A stretch of DNA of 64,000 nucleotides from Trametes villosa (GCA_002964805.2 PUDQ02000034.1:124001-188000), one strand, 5' to 3'; shown: positions 1 to 12,450, counted from the stretch's first letter. Notes: generated from the letters alone by a model not told the origin. Numbers and translations are program-made.

Positions 1-756
1 ACCCATCAAGCAGTAGGCCTGATCCTCGATGCGAGTCGTGACCCTTCCTGCAGCCCAACGCATCCGATCCGCAACGCTGACCGAGTCCAAGGAGGTCCTC
101 CCCGTGAGGATATCGCATTCGACTCCGGTCAACTCCGCCAGACTGACGGCAAGCCCCAACTTGGTCCCAAGGAAGCCCCAGGTCCGCGTCAGGAACACCA
201 TGCGCTCCGGCGCGATGAGCTCCTGCAGCGTCCAACCGCGCTTGTGCCATCGGCTCTCGCGGAACTGGGATCTCCGACTCCTGGGTTCGTCGCCGTCGGG
301 GACGTCCGCGAGGTAGACGTAACACATGTCCGACAGTCGATACCACTCGTACATGGAGTTGATCGCCTCGGAGAGTTCTGCGCTGCTCGACTTGTCAATG
401 CAACACGCATCGTTCCATACGAGCCGAAAACCAGCCTCGCGCGCAACCTTGCAGACACCCTTGATTTTGTACGAAAGTGGGGAGTCATCGGAGAAGATTT
501 CGCCGGCCGTTTCAGGCTCGAGGGATGGTACGGCGGTGTTGTCGGTGGGCGACTGGGGCATGCCGACGGAGCCAGTTGATCGAGGCAGCACCTGAGCCGC
601 TTTCACAGTCGCTTGGATCTTTCGGACATCGTCGTAAGTCTGCTCGCCGCCCTGAACCTCGGTCCTCCAAACGTGAGAGAGAATGGCGTAAATAACCTGG
701 GCCGGGTCGTTGTGCCATTCAAAGTCGCCGGTCCAGGTATTCAAGAAACGCGGCAT
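1..756 (-). CDS. HET-domain (heterokaryon incompatibility) protein, N-terminal part
   Basis: The reading frame is open from an ATG at 756 to the window edge, so the 3' part of the gene is missing. It starts MPRFLNTWTG, the usual beginning of basidiomycete HET proteins, followed by AILSHVW and then NDACCIDKSSSAELSEAIN and MYEWYRLSDMCYVYLADV, the core HET blocks. WTLQELIAPE, FLGTKLG and RIEDQAYCLMG follow in the usual order. The region between AILSHVW and the CCID block carries an insert of about 60 residues rich in S, T and P. HET proteins are linked to non-self recognition between fungal strains and trigger growth arrest or cell death when activated; that role is known for the family and not shown for this copy. 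Any C-terminal partner domain lies outside the window. No intron is needed in the visible part. Confidence 0.9.
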   Translation of the reverse strand, partial: MPRFLNTWTGDFEWHNDPAQVIYAILSHVWRTEVQGGEQTYDDVRKIQATVKAAQVLPRSTGSVGMPQSPTDNTAVPSLEPETAGEIFSDDSPLSYKIKGVCKVAREAGFRLVWNDACCIDKSSSAELSEAINSMYEWYRLSDMCYVYLADVPDGDEPRSRRSQFRESRWHKRGWTLQELIAPERMVFLTRTWGFLGTKLGLAVSLAELTGVECDILTGRTSLDSVSVADRMRWAAGRVTTRIEDQAYCLMG

Positions 757-1697
757 GCTGTATATTGAACCGCAGAATCGTGAGTGAGACATCGTGCGTA
801 CTACTAATAGACAATATTCAAGCAACTCACATTGAAAAGCCTCGGTGATTTAACAACTCGGCGAGTTCTGGGATGGACGTAGACGAGGAGGTGGGAGAAA
901 GAGCTGACAGCGTGTCTGGTACGGTTGCGGGGTGGTTGAGGGTATGCACCTATGCTTCATAGCCTGCCTGGTTCCGCGTGGTCCGGCCATGAAAGGCGCA
1001 CATCGGCCTCGAGGTCAGAGGCCCGTGGACATGCGGTCAGTGCGCAGACCGCAGACCTGCCACAGGCCTGCTTTCGAAGCCCTGATAACCAGTTGTTATG
1101 AACGCGTGCTTTCCCGGCGGGCTGAGTACTCGCCGTTCTCGCCGAATGCATTCCGTGTGCTATGACTCGAGTGCAGTAAATGTGAGGCCGGCCCAGTGAG
1201 GTCTTGTATGGCTATTCTATCGTCACTTTGACTTCATTCGCAATGCTCGATCAGGTTTCTCCAAAGTCGCCCGAAGAGAAGCAGATATACGAAGCCACCT
1301 GCGAGCGGAGATGACATTGACAGGGACTGAACGTTATAACAGTATGAGGGGCTCCTTAGGCCACTCTGGGAGATCTGTGATCCTCGCAGCCTGAGTCGCA
1401 TGTAATCAAAACATCGGTCAGGAGAAGAGATTGGGCTGAAACGACCACGAGACGCACTTGATATTAGTGGACGGATTTGGGGCAGGATGTGGGGTGGGGC
1501 TGCTTCCATCAGTGGTTTCGTCGAAGTGTGTGCGCGAGAGTCAGAACAAGGGGGCAGGCGCGGTGTCTCCGTCGCGCAAAGGGAGCTCCGCATTCGTTCG
1601 AATTCAGGGTAATGCAAACCAAAGCAGCCGATTGCGTGCGTTGGGCGCTGCGTATGAGATACAGTTAGAAGCACGCCGTGCGTACGCCACGCCGATA
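757..1697. other. Intergenic stretch
   Basis: This region separates the HET gene start from the 3' end of the Kelch gene. It holds the HET promoter. Short open frames on both strands show no domain pattern and no convincing splice signals; I see no gene. Confidence 0.5.
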
Positions 1698-4603
1698 TCA
1701 GCGTCGGTTCCGACTTTGAGTGCTCGGGCCTTGCGGGCCTGCAGCGGCGCCTTTCCGCATCTCCTCCTCGTCCAGCCCCGCCTCGGCCAAGATGCGCTCC
1801 ACCTCCTCGAGTATGGGCTTGTATTCCGCTGTGAAGATGACTGATGAGCTTTCAGATGCTATGTTAGCGGCAGACACACTGACCATACCGCTCCTCGGCG
1901 AGCGTGAAACCGTCCCTGCGGAGCTCCTTGCCGCGGTTATCGGTCTTTCCGTACGCCTTTTGTGTCCAGTACTCGCCTGGTATGCAGGCGGTGAGTAGAT
2001 GGACAAGGAGTGTCGGGTGCGACTTAATAGACGTACGAGATCGTGCATAAAACATCGCGAGCGTCTCTCCGGGCAGCGGCGTACTGACCACATCCTCAGG
2101 GGACCGCATTGAGTCCTTCGCAACACCCATGAACGCTGCCGCTTGCACGCCAAGCGAGTCCTGCATACCCGTCAGTGAGCAAGGCACCGGCTGTAGATGC
2201 GAAGGGCGAAATGGGCTGACCTTCTCTTCCTCAATGGTCTCTAACACTTCGACCTCTTTCACCTCGTCCTCACCCACGACGGTGACACTCTCTGTCTCCT
2301 CGCGGCCGCCCACTGTCTCGTCGTCATCGTCGGACTCATCATCATCGTCCTCATCGCTGCTGCTCTCCTCATCGCCCTCCGCGATGGCGATCTCCGACGC
2401 CTTCAAGCAGGTGTAGCGGTCCAGCTTGTCGAGCTGCAGCGAGTAGAAGTCGTCCATCGTGTATTCAAGCTTTCCCTTCTCGAATATCCCGCCGTAGCTG
2501 CGAGTGGGTCAGTCCTGCTAGCGCATATATGGAGGTGAACGGGAAGCATACATGTACAGCGTGTTTCGGAGGACCGCAAGCATGGCATTATAGCGTGGCC
2601 TAGGCGCGGTCAGCGCAGGGTCGTCCGGATCGACCTCGTCATCTTGGGGTGCGCTCGCGGGCGCAGCTGTTTTAGGCGGAGATGGTTTCGATACCTTCGC
2701 AGACTTTGCTTTCTCCTTAAGTAGCCGTGTGAGTGAGGACACCAGGGAGCATGTAAAGCAGACGAGGTATACCCCATTGTCTTCGTCGCTGTACCCCTCC
2801 TCCTGATCTTCATCGTCATCGGGTTCGGGGCGGGTAGGCTGCACCGGCTGTTTCTTCTTCTGTGCAGCGCCCTTCCTCTTCGGCCGCTTGAGGTGCATCG
2901 ACACCCACCTCCCGTTGCCCGTGATTTGATACCCGTACCTGCCGAGCGCGATCCAGTCAGCCTCCCAAGTACACCCAGGCACATGAAGAACAGACGTACA
3001 GATCGTTGTGGAACACGCTCTCTAGCGTCTCCTCACTCGTGTCCTCGTCTGTGACGCCGCCGAACAGGATGCCCATGGTCTTCGCGGACCACAGCGCCAT
3101 CGTGCATCCCGAGCGCAGGGATGGCGCGTACGCCGTTGAGGACTTTTTCCGCTTCTCCCATTTGAAGGTGAGCGGATCGGCAGTGGATTTCCCTGTTGTC
3201 GGCGTTTCGGAGCTGAGAGTCATACTACGCAAAATATTATCAGACGACTGGCGTATGGCTGTAGGCACGGTATGCACATACCGAAGGAACCAGGTATCGT
3301 CAAGCATCACGCCGACGGGTCGCTGGCCCTTCACATATTCCTTGCAGTAACCGCCTGGGCGGGTTTGGGTGACTGCACTTTGCAGGGAAACTTGGAATCA
3401 CTTACCGTGCAGAAGGATACCCTCTGGAGTCGGCAGAAACGAGAAACCACTCCGTGGTCTGTGGTCGCAGCGCTGCAAGTTAACCTATAACGGAACACGG
3501 GCGATTGAGCTCACTCACGATGGCTTTCTCTCCGTCTCCTTGAACTCCGCCTGCTTCCACTTATACTCTTGGGTGTCGAATAGCCAAACGTCGTTCAGAT
3601 AGTTCGCTATAGCTCGTCATGAGACCGACGTTTCATATCCAGAGCGTGTTGTACTGACTCTTGATGCCCGGGTCGTAGAATCCGCCGAAGAGGACGACAT
3701 AGTGTTTCCACATGGCCATTCTGGAGGCAATCGATGCCAGTTAATATCCCCATGGGTCGGGTATACAACGAGTTCTCATGCGCTTACCGATGTCCCGACC
3801 GCGCACTCGGCCGGACCTTGGTGTCGATACGCTCCCATGTATGTGTTGAGATGTCGAAGCACCAGAAATCGCGGTAGTGGTGGAAAGAATTCTGGTATAA
3901 AGACGAGAACTCGCCGCCTGCAGGTGCTTGTGTGAGAGGGCCCCCACACTACGGATACGAGGTGCTAACCGAAGAGGTAGAGCTTGCCGCCGCCTGCAGG
4001 ACTCGCTACGACGGCGTGCGCGGACCGCGGGCCCGGGCATGTTGGGGAGACGAATTTGCGCCATTCATCCTGGAGAGGAAAGACGGTAGGTAGGAATCAC
4101 AGACAACACACAGGGAAATGAGCCGTACCTTCTCTGGCGAGTAGCGGTAGACATCGCCGTAGAAGTGCTGCCCATCCGTCAGCTCTGGTACGTGACCCTG
4201 ACCAAGTGATACAACGTACAGCCTTCCCGTCGTCACTGAAGAACTCTCCTCCGATGCACCATAAGTGGTTGCCATTCGGACACGGGGTAAGCGTTGCATT
4301 TGCGCGCCGGCTTGGGGGTCCTTCCACAAGCTCTTCGGTAACTTTGTGTGCTTCCTCCCATTCTCGCTTGATCTACTAGACCACCCCTACGTTAGTTACC
4401 TCATCCCAATCTTAGAGACATGGTGTCTGAAGACACACCTTGTCCAGGATGCTCTCGAGATCCTGATCGTCGTCGTCAAACTCATCCTTCGTCTTGGTTG
4501 CCTTTTTCTTTTCCTTGCGGTCAACTTTCTGGGCAGCCTTTGCCTTCTTCGCGGCTTTCGCCGAGGACTTGGTCGCCTCCTTTCCACTCTTCTTCTTCGC
4601 CAT
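1698..4603 (-). CDS. KEL3: Kelch-repeat protein with C-terminal DUF4110 (KLHDC4/Kel3-like)
   Basis: The start ATG at 4603 opens a Lys/Ala-rich N-terminus (MAKKKSGKEATKSS...). Several exons follow, separated by short introns. The block EGPPSRRANATLTPCPNG then LWCIGGEFF matches the first Kelch unit of KLHDC4 and yeast Kel3. Further Kelch-type segments lie between about 2.5 and 4.2 kb. A highly acidic run of D and E (about 2280-2390) precedes the C-terminal DUF4110 region with PLPGETLAMFYARS, YWTQKAYGKTDNRGKELRR and ILEEVERILAEAGLDEEEMR, ending at the stop at 1698. The family is conserved across eukaryotes; it forms a beta-propeller, and its molecular role is poorly defined. Inner exon limits were not fixed one by one. 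No partner gene is suggested by the neighbours. Confidence 0.88.
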
Positions 4604-4984
4604 CGTTCACACAGTAGCCCGTGCAAGGTTTCGCCCAGGTGCCGGTACGCAAATCACTAGTACTTGCACACCGGTGAAGCTGAGGTATAGGGAGCAGCCA
4701 GGATCGTATGTACACCAGAACTAGCAAGTAGTCTGGGGACTCAGTTCTCTTCAAGTCATAAAGCCGAGAGCGCAAGCGTCGCCTGAGGTGAAGGAAAGGA
4801 CCAAGTCGACTTCTGCCGCGGATCTCGGAGATCGTAAATCTGAGCGGAACTGCAGACGGGCGCTCCGACGCACCTCCCGCCCTTCTGAAGCGCTCACGAC
4901 GGCCCGGGTAACAGCCTCACGCGTACCAATATTGGCGTACATATACACGGCGCATCCAGTAGGGTAGAGCTATGGTTCGTACTT

Positions 4985-5950
4985 CTACCAAGGTACGATC
5001 TCTCCATTGTGACGGAAGAACTTCCCGGAATCTTGCGGGGTAAGCGAGTCTATCACCTTCAAAATGCCCTCGACGCCTACGGACACTTCGAGCTTTGCAT
5101 TCTCGCCTCCTCCATCTAGATGTCCAACAGTCAGCGTCTGTGATACTCTGTGCGGCGCTATAAGTGGCCGGATATGGGCCTTCCAACTTACCGGTCTTGA
5201 GATGGCCGGGGCACATGGAGATGACGGTGAGGTCCGGCTGGTCTCGGCATTGCTTGTAGGTCTGCGTGATATTCGTGCCAGCGATTGGTTATTGGGAGGG
5301 GCTGGTCAGCTTAGCACTTACCAACATGTTGAGCCCGGCCTTCGAGATCGAGTATGAGGCGTACAGCTCTCCGAGCTCGGTGCCCATGCTTCCGAGAGTG
5401 CTCGAGATGTTTACGATCGTCTTTGCGGTGCTCTTCACAACCAATGGGAGGTACGCCTGCGCAACGTGCGCAGAGCCGACCACGTTGGTCGTGAAGACGC
5501 GCACCATGTTGTCGAGCTCCATGGTGAACGCTTTGTCGTATCCTCCAGGGTTCTGCAAAATCATCAGATCGAATTGTCGACATGAGGGCGCCGGGGAATA
5601 TGCGAAGCACTCACGTATCCTGCGTTATTGATGAGATAGTCTATCCCTCTGTCGCCGATGACCGATGCGACCTGGGGCACAGAAGCCTGGACCGACTGGC
5701 GATCGTCGGTATCGAGAGCCACGATATGAACCTGCCCCTTGGCCGAAGCACCAAGCTCTTTGAGCACAGCCGCAGAAGCGGGGCTCCGGCAGGTAGCAAT
5801 GACGATGTTATTTGGCGATGCGCCGAGCTGCCTGACGAGCTCGAGGCCGATACCCCGGCTGGTCCTACAAAAGAAGGGTAAGTTCAGGGGGATGTAAACT
5901 GTGACATTGCCCACTTACCCAGTAATAAGCCACACCCGTGTGTCAGTCAT
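4985..5950 (-). CDS. Short-chain dehydrogenase/reductase (sniffer/carbonyl reductase type)
   Basis: ATG at 5950 begins MTDTRVWLITG, and a short intron splits the cofactor loop so that splicing gives ITGTSRGIGLELV, the NAD(P)-binding TGxxxGxG motif. Later blocks are LINNAGY, NISSTLGSMGTELG with the catalytic Ser, and YASYSISKAGLNML with the catalytic Tyr and Lys (YxxxK). The last exons read MCPGHLKT and GKFFRHNGEIVPW, then stop at 4985. Length is near 250 residues, normal for a classical SDR. The enzyme would be a cytosolic NAD(P)(H)-dependent oxidoreductase; the substrate cannot be read from sequence. Family members named sniffer or C-factor-like share this pattern. At least four introns are needed. 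Confidence 0.9.
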
Positions 5951-7230
5951 AGCGGTACGGTGGTTTGGGGAGTCGAGAGACTATTGGAGGGTGTTGCAGT
6001 TATGCTTCTCGGACGATAGCCCGAGCTTTTAACGAGTTCTGTCAGAGCACGTCGGACCCGGAGCCGACCTTGTATGGAGCCTGTCTGGATAGCGCGACCA
6101 TACGGGATTAAGTGCTACCGTATGCCTGTTCGTGTTTCGTAGAATAAGGTGGATGTGCTATACCCTACAAACAACGTAATTTCAAAGCGGATATAGCAGC
6201 GGATGCGCCGGCGTTCACGGTACCTGTAGGACATCCGTGGGCTGGTGGAGATCTCGGGCTCCCCATCCAGACAAAGGCGCAGAGTAGGCACATCATCCCG
6301 GGCGCGAAGAAACCGGCGCTGTGTTCTTCGAAGTTCGTGGGTATCAAGGAGATCCCCTTGGGGAGGTACGCCTCGGAAATGTCGTGCGGCGTCAGCGCTG
6401 TTCCTAGGGATCCGTACCGATAGGAGGAAGCGGCCGCGATGGGGAGGGGGTGGGGCTCTGGGAGCTGATTGTAGCACAATACCGTGACGTCCGCCCGAAT
6501 CAAGTGAGCCGTGCCTGGGGATGGCTCCAGACCCAGCAGCGCTGGGCGCACGAGTTCTACAGAAGATACGCAGGCTAGTAGATGCAAAGAGCATGAGAAG
6601 AGCATCAAGGGCCGAGAAAGGCTGCAACAGCGCATACTATAGGATTACTAGCAGGTCATACGGATGAGTCTTTCGACAGTGTGTAGAAGTCGAGAATCGT
6701 TGCAACTCGTATGAAGCCGTTCCAGAAACCAAGAGAGTGACCGGACGAGCATGATAGTACTGTCGGAAAGCGCTGACGTTTGTTTGGGTTAATTTCTGTC
6801 GACCTTAGGAGAGGAGTTGAGAGTTAGGTGGACGACCGTGGAACGAGTGTAGACGAGGTTGGGAACAGAGCATGGTGCGCTTGCGCGCAGTTTGCGCGCA
6901 TGCAATAGGCGCCTACGGTTCGTACCGATGGGATCTTGCCAAGTGGCGGTCGCGAAGACCACGTCCAACCTGCGTCCTGGCACACTTTGCAGGTCGATAG
7001 CCAAAACAAACATGATTAAAGTCGAGTGTCGTACCGACAGAAGTAGTGGTGCTCGCAAAAAGACAATAAAACGAATCAAAGAGTCAAAAGTCGAATATTC
7101 GAACCACAACCCGCGCAAATCTCCCCTCCTATCCCGAGTAAACATTCTCGCTCCCCAACTCCGTCGACGCCAGTGAAAAAGTGGAAGATGCGTCGGCGGT
7201 GAACACTTGCGGCTTGGTATGATGGTACGT
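5951..7230. other. Intergenic stretch with one weak ORF
   Basis: The promoter of the SDR gene lies at the low-coordinate end. On the minus strand an ATG at 6635 opens a frame to 6165 that begins MRCCSLSRPLMLFSCSLHLL, which could be a signal peptide or membrane segment, and contains SYRYGSLGTALTPHDISEAY. I do not recognise it and found no good splice context, so it is not called as a gene. Nothing else stands out. Confidence 0.3.
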
Positions 7231-7684
7231 CTAGAGAGTGACGGGGACGCAGCCGATGCTGACGAGGCCACCTGCGGAAAGAACTGTCAGCGCGCCATTC
7301 CTGAGACATCGTCTACGAAGACTGCTTACCGAAGTTGTTGTTCTCGCAGCACACAGCGTTCGCCGAGCTACCACACCATTTCACGATCAGCACACCAAAC
7401 CGCGAGACGCAACGGCGGTGCAGAGGGACTCACCAGGCGCTGCCAGAAGCGACGCCGACAACGTCGACCGGGGAGCACTGGATGCCGATCTGGGCGGTCA
7501 CGTCCTGGACGACGACACCGAGAAGGCCCAGGAGGGTGGTGACGCTCGCGTCGTTTGCTGTGCGGAGGTCCTCGCAGCAGGTGATCGGGCCGGTGCTACA
7601 GCTCCCGGCGCCCTGGGGGACGGGCGTGGCGGCCGCAAGAGCGGTGAAGACGGCAGCGGCGAAGAGGACGGCGTTGGCGAACAT
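7231..7684 (-). CDS. Class I hydrophobin
   Basis: Three exons can be read exactly: 7684-7434, 7367-7330 and 7271-7231. They give a protein of about 109 residues that starts MFANAVLFAAAVFTALAAA, a clear secretion signal. The mature part has eight cysteines in the pattern C-x6-CC-x32-C-x13-C-x5-CC-x12-C, which fits class I hydrophobins. The last three blocks are CSANAVCC, ENNNFGG and VSIGCVPVTL. Hydrophobins are secreted and self-assemble into amphipathic films on hyphae, spores and fruit-body surfaces; that is family knowledge. Introns are 66 and 58 bases long. It stands alone here, with no second hydrophobin next to it. The preceding 5' region is pyrimidine-rich on the coding strand. Confidence 0.95.
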
Positions 7685-8618
7685 GGTGGTTGTGTGTGGG
7701 GTTGGTGGGTGGTGCTGAAAGAGCGTGTGGGTGGAGGAGCGCGGGGCTGAGTGCAATGAGTGTGAGGGCGGTGGTAGTCGCTTGGGGTCTGGAGGTGGTG
7801 CGGGCGTGCTTTTATACGCTTCGGGGAGTGGGCTCGCGGGGAAGTGGCCTGTGGTACGTCGAGGTCTGGAACGCGTGTGGTCTCAGGAAAGCATGTATGG
7901 ACGTCGGTGAGGCCAACGTTGTGGGGCGCGCTGCGTCATGCTGCCCATGATGAAACCGGGAAAGGACTAACATTCCTCGTGTCTGAATACTCTGTCAGAC
8001 ACGAGCGCGGTACCGAGGTCATGTAACTCTCCTGGATACTGGATGAGCACGATAGTACTGGACAAACGACAGACGCACCCACATTATACCTTCGCCGTAA
8101 GCAGGTGAACACAAGCACGCAATTAGCAGATTCCATCTAATAGACCTACTATAATCCATGGCATCCTTAGCCTGAGACGCACTGTAGGGTCACGGTCGCA
8201 TTCAGTCTGAGCAGATGACAGTCGGGTACCTGAAACCTGCTTCCTGTTTCAGAGAGTGGCATACACATCGTGTCGGGGTAATCCGACAGCTTGCAGTGAA
8301 TGCACCAAAGCAGTGACCGGAAGACATTGAAGTCGGCGGCCTCTTGACACGATCTGTCAGAATGCCGGAGAGTAGCGCCTGCCAACGAAGGCTCGATACG
8401 TCCTCGGCGAGAAACCGGCAGGTTGATGACTTTATGAATCGGAACATCGGGATATGATACATTTGTGTAGGTAGTTGGGCGAATTGGTGATATGTAAACC
8501 AGTCCTGAACGTGCAACGCCAATGTGAGCAATGAACGACAGAACTACACGAATGTGTGACACATACATGACACCGGCCGCGAGACCTCGCTGATCGGCCC
8601 ATCGCGAGGCGAGGTAAT
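7685..8618. other. Intergenic stretch
   Basis: It contains the hydrophobin promoter and the 3' flank of the DUF6593-like gene. Open frames on the minus strand around 8167-8622 lack recognisable motifs. I see no gene. Confidence 0.5.
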
Positions 8619-9526
8619 TCAATACGACAGCGTAAGCTTACGCTCCACGACAAGCGCAGACACCAGGATGTGGTCGAAGAGCTCGTGCCCGTCTGGAAAG
8701 ATCGTCAAGGTCGCCGCTGGGGGCGGTTGGGGCGGGTCCGGCGGGGGAGGCACGAACGAAGCGATCTGGTGTGAGTCGGGGCCCAAGCACTGGACACGAG
8801 GCGGGATAGTTAGTACCGTTGGCGGCGCGAAGGTGAGGAGCTATGCGTACAATACACATTGGCGAGCCGTCGTCGAGTGTCGTCCGACAGTCCCAGCGTA
8901 TCACAATGTTGGCGTATTTCCATTGAAACTGGCGCTGCATCCGCGCATGAGTGAGCTGAACAGTGGATTATGGTAATGCTCGCCTACCCGAGAAGGGCCG
9001 TCCTTCTTAAGGACCGAAGATAATCGTGTAGCACGGCCGTTCATCTTCAAGGTTGCACGGCTATGGTGAACGCCTATCCTGCAAAGCACGAGTCAGTCTA
9101 CGACCTCGAGCAGGGCAAAGTTGGGAATATCCCAGACGTACTCAAACTCCCCTACTAGTTCGCCTGACTGCACATCTGGTCCTCTTCGAACCGTGGTGAC
9201 GTAGGAGAGCGGAACGAACGGGTTGAGGTTTAACGCAACAGAGATGTTGTATAGAGGCGTGAGTGTAGGATCGACGTCTCTTGAGGGGAGGAGGACCATC
9301 GAAGTATTGCTTCGCGACGCGAAGGTGTATATTCGAGGCTGCCTTGGCCTCTCGGTGAGGATATAGCTAGAAGATAGGGCTTAAGGACGATCCACATTGG
9401 TAGCTTAGGACGCAAGGTCACGGACCTCGGAGGCAAGGAGGGTGGTGGAACGTCCGCCTGGGTTGTGTATCTACATTGCCGTCGTCAGCTCTCGTATTAA
9501 AGACTATCGGCGCACTTGTCAGTCAT
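8619..9526 (-). CDS. DUF6593-like basidiomycete protein, copy 1
   Basis: The model starts with a tiny first exon (ATG at 9526, exon 9526-9516) joined to one beginning at 9470. The join keeps the frame and gives MTDKYTTQADVPPPSLPPS. The core reads ALNLNPFVPLSYVTTVRR, GELVGEFE, RATLKMNGRATRLSSVLKK, VIRWDCRTTLDDGSP and, after a last intron, IASFVPPPPDPPQPPPA, TIFPDGHELFDHILVSALV and VERKLTLSY, stop at 8619. This order is typical of a large Agaricomycete-specific family that I place near DUF6593; no biochemical role is known to me. The same blocks occur in the gene at 16520-17440. The tiny first exon is the least certain part. Probably five or six exons. Confidence 0.75.
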
Positions 9527-10090
9527 TAACGCACTCTGGTAGCAACGACTCTACCGGAGAGGGAGATCTATGATCATCCGCGAAGGGATCTGAAGGTCGC
9601 TTCCATTCTCAGCACAAGTCTTCCTTGTAAAGACACGAGCCCTCCAGAACTCTACTCTTACCAGAGTTGGAGTCTACTATCATGGTCCGGACTTTCCGCT
9701 GAGTGTAGGGACTGGAAGCCGAGGAGAGGAGAGAAGGAGAGAACTGCGATACCGCCTCGACATGATGGCTGTAAACAGAGCATGGCCGGAGGCGAACCGC
9801 GCGACGTAACCGCTCCCTCCGCCGGCGCGCCCAACTCTTCCCCTCACCACCACCACCACTTCTCTGCGTCGTGCTTGGGGAACGTCAGCGAGGGGCTCGT
9901 CTATCTACGGGGTCACTCTTGCGTAATCTGTTGAACAATTGACTGGTTGTGTTGTCTCAGCGAGCGCTATATCGCGCATTCCTTTTGTTCTGTTTCTGCC
10001 TCTCATCTCGACCGCAAGACTGCTCGAGGACTTTTGGAGCAGCACTCTTGGCTTGACAAGCCTACACCAGACTTCCACCCTACGCATACG
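9527..10090. other. Divergent intergenic region between the DUF6593-like gene and RCE1
   Basis: This is the shared upstream region of two divergently transcribed genes. It contains pyrimidine-rich tracts and a CACCACCACCAC run near 9846. No TATA box or known motif can be assigned with confidence. Confidence 0.4.
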
Positions 10091-11665
10091 ATGCCACCAG
10101 TTCTCGCGACCCCGCCAATATCTGTGTCCACCGCCCATGCCTTCGCGGCATTCTTCGCGTTCTCGTACGTGGGCTCGCTCTACCTGTCCAAACACGCGCG
10201 CCTCTCCTTCAAGAGCGGCGTGAAAGTTGCTGCAAGGCCAGGCGAAGAACGCGCAAAGGACAGCGAGGAGCGATGGCGGAATGACCCCGACGTCATCCGT
10301 GCACGTTTGGTCGCGGCAAGCATCAGTACGGTGCTGAGCATGGGCGCGGTGTATTGGCTGGTACGGAGTGTCACCCCTGAGCATCAGGTACGTCTTTCTG
10401 CCGCGAGGATGGGTGAAGAGGTGGCCACTTGAGCTATATCCGCTTGCGATCCGCCTTCGAAACCGCAATTCAACGCGAGCACGGACTCGCAGGAAGAGGT
10501 GTGCTTGACCTGGTCAAACCCTCGTCAGACCTGATATCCCTTAGCCGTGCTCTAGAGGTTCTGACCAGAGGCCGACTTCAGCAGTACGCAAGGAGATGGC
10601 CTCTGGGGTACATCCGGACGAAGCATACTCGTGCTCTCCCCCATACACTCTCCGCACACCCGTTTACTCGGCGCATATCCCGCGTCCAATTTCCGTGATT
10701 GGTTTCTGACCGCCTACCTCCGCAGCTTCGTGCAGACAACTCTGCGACGCTGGTGTCAACTCTAACACACCTCGGATTGACCCTCAGCTCTGGACGCGGC
10801 ACTTCACTCTGGATTATTCTGCCTTGCCTTGTCGCTCCGGTACTCTTTCTGGGGCCCCTCTATACGGACTGGCTATCTGAAAGCCTCCCTACACAACGAC
10901 GATGGAGTGTTAAAGGCAGTTTGCTGCCCCTCATTACGACTTGGGTGGGTATCCGGAACTATATTGTGGTAAGTCTCGAACCTACGTACTCCACGGTACC
11001 CTTCCAGACACAATTGTGCTTCAGGGGCCTGTAACCGAGGAGGTCGTGTTCAGAGCATGCATGCTCGCGGTATACCACATGGCTGGTACCTCTCGCACGA
11101 AGATGATTTTTCTCACTCCACTTGCATTCGGCGTTGGTACGTGCACGACTTGTCCGTGCCCCTGTTGCTAGCTGACCCGACTTCGGTAGCGCACTTGCAC
11201 CACGCGTGGGATATGTACAACCGTTATGGCCGCACTGCTTCCGCCGCTCGCGTCGCTCTCTTGACGACATGTAGGTCCCTCTCCGAATACGCCTATCCGC
11301 CGCTATTCATGCCGTCATCCGCCACCAGTGTTCCAACTGGCGTACACCAGTCTCTTCGGCTTCCATTGCGCGTATCTCTTTCTTCGCACCGGCTCGCTCC
11401 TCCCGCCCACCGTATCGCATATCTTCTGCAACATCATGGGCCTCCCGCAATATTCGCTGCATGTCAGGATGTTCCCCAAACGCCGCCGCGGTGGGTCCAT
11501 TCCTTCTCCGCCCACAGACGAACAGCCACTAACAGCGCCGGGAACACAGTGATCCAGCTTGCGTACATTCTTGGCATCGTGGGCTACGTCTACACGATGC
11601 GCCAGTGGACGCTAGCGGATGACAGCTTGTTCTGGCCCGCCCCCGGACGGGTGGCGCGCTATTGA
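10091..11665 (+). CDS. RCE1: CAAX prenyl protease 2 (Rce1)
   Basis: ATG at 10091 starts MPPVLATPPISVSTAHAF, a hydrophobic N-terminus followed by several membrane segments (for example ILPCLVAPVLFLGPLY). The catalytic blocks of the ABI/CPBP family are present: GPVTEEVVFR with the paired Glu and Arg, then LHHAWD with the conserved His, and VSHIFCNIMGLP with a second His. The gene ends TLADDSLFWPAPGRVARY with a stop at 11665. About five introns are needed. Rce1 sits in the ER membrane and removes the last three residues of farnesylated or geranylgeranylated CAAX proteins such as Ras and fungal mating pheromone precursors. The exon near 10430-10700 is the least certain. Single copy here, with no related neighbour. 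Confidence 0.9.
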
Positions 11666-12450
11666 GCGCAACACCCGGCGCGATCCCGCATGTACTCTCG
11701 CGTCCACCTTCGCACACGTACATATCTACCTCCATCTGCCATCTGCAATACAGATCCCCCAGTCACAACGCGCTCGGATCTCAGCGCGTCTCCGAAGCAT
11801 CCGCGGCCTCGCGTCGCGTTCCCCGCACGGCGCCCGGTCCGTGCACCCACGACGCTTCCGCCGCGCACAGGACAAAGCGGCGTTGTCGCGGGCACAGGCG
11901 CCCGTGCCTGTGCCCGGCAAGCTGCAAGCGCGCCGCGAAGTCCCTCGCCCGCGCGTATATATGCAGGGCCCCCGCTTTGCCCTCCCCGCCCGCTTTGTCC
12001 CCTCCTCCGTACCTCCGTACCCCCGTTCAGTAGCCCGGCCGGGCGCACGCACGCAGAGACGCGTTTAACTTCTAAGGGCGAGTGGCTAAGCGCAATACGC
12101 CGTACCCCTCCCGATTCGGATCCTCCTCCAACGCTTGGTTGGTTGCGACAATGGCGCCTTTGCGGCGGTGGCTCGGGCGAGTCCAAGCGGCTCCGGCGCA
12201 TATAAGCCAGTGCGAGGATGTGGGGGAGCTTGTGGACGTCCCGCCGTTTCTGTTGCCGCTCGGCCTGCGCTTGAAGCTCTCCGACGCTCGTGCTGCTCCA
12301 TATCGCAAGTCGTCTACCACGGTACGTTTCAGCGCCGTTTCACATACCGCCCGTATGACGCTCATCATCAATTGCCCATAGAGGCCCACGCAGAGACACA
12401 AAGACTCACATCCCTCATCCTCCCATCACACCCGCAAACGCCGCCGCACG
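11666..12450. other. GC-rich intergenic region
   Basis: This is the 3' flank of RCE1 and the promoter of the hypothetical gene at 12451. It is GC-rich with CG-dense runs, which leave long open frames on both strands by chance. A possible TATA-like sequence is GCGTATATATGC near 11953. No gene recognised. Confidence 0.4.

Noticed and set aside
1234..1674. 146-codon minus-strand frame between the HET and Kelch genes
   Set aside because: Composition looks random, no domain and no splice context.
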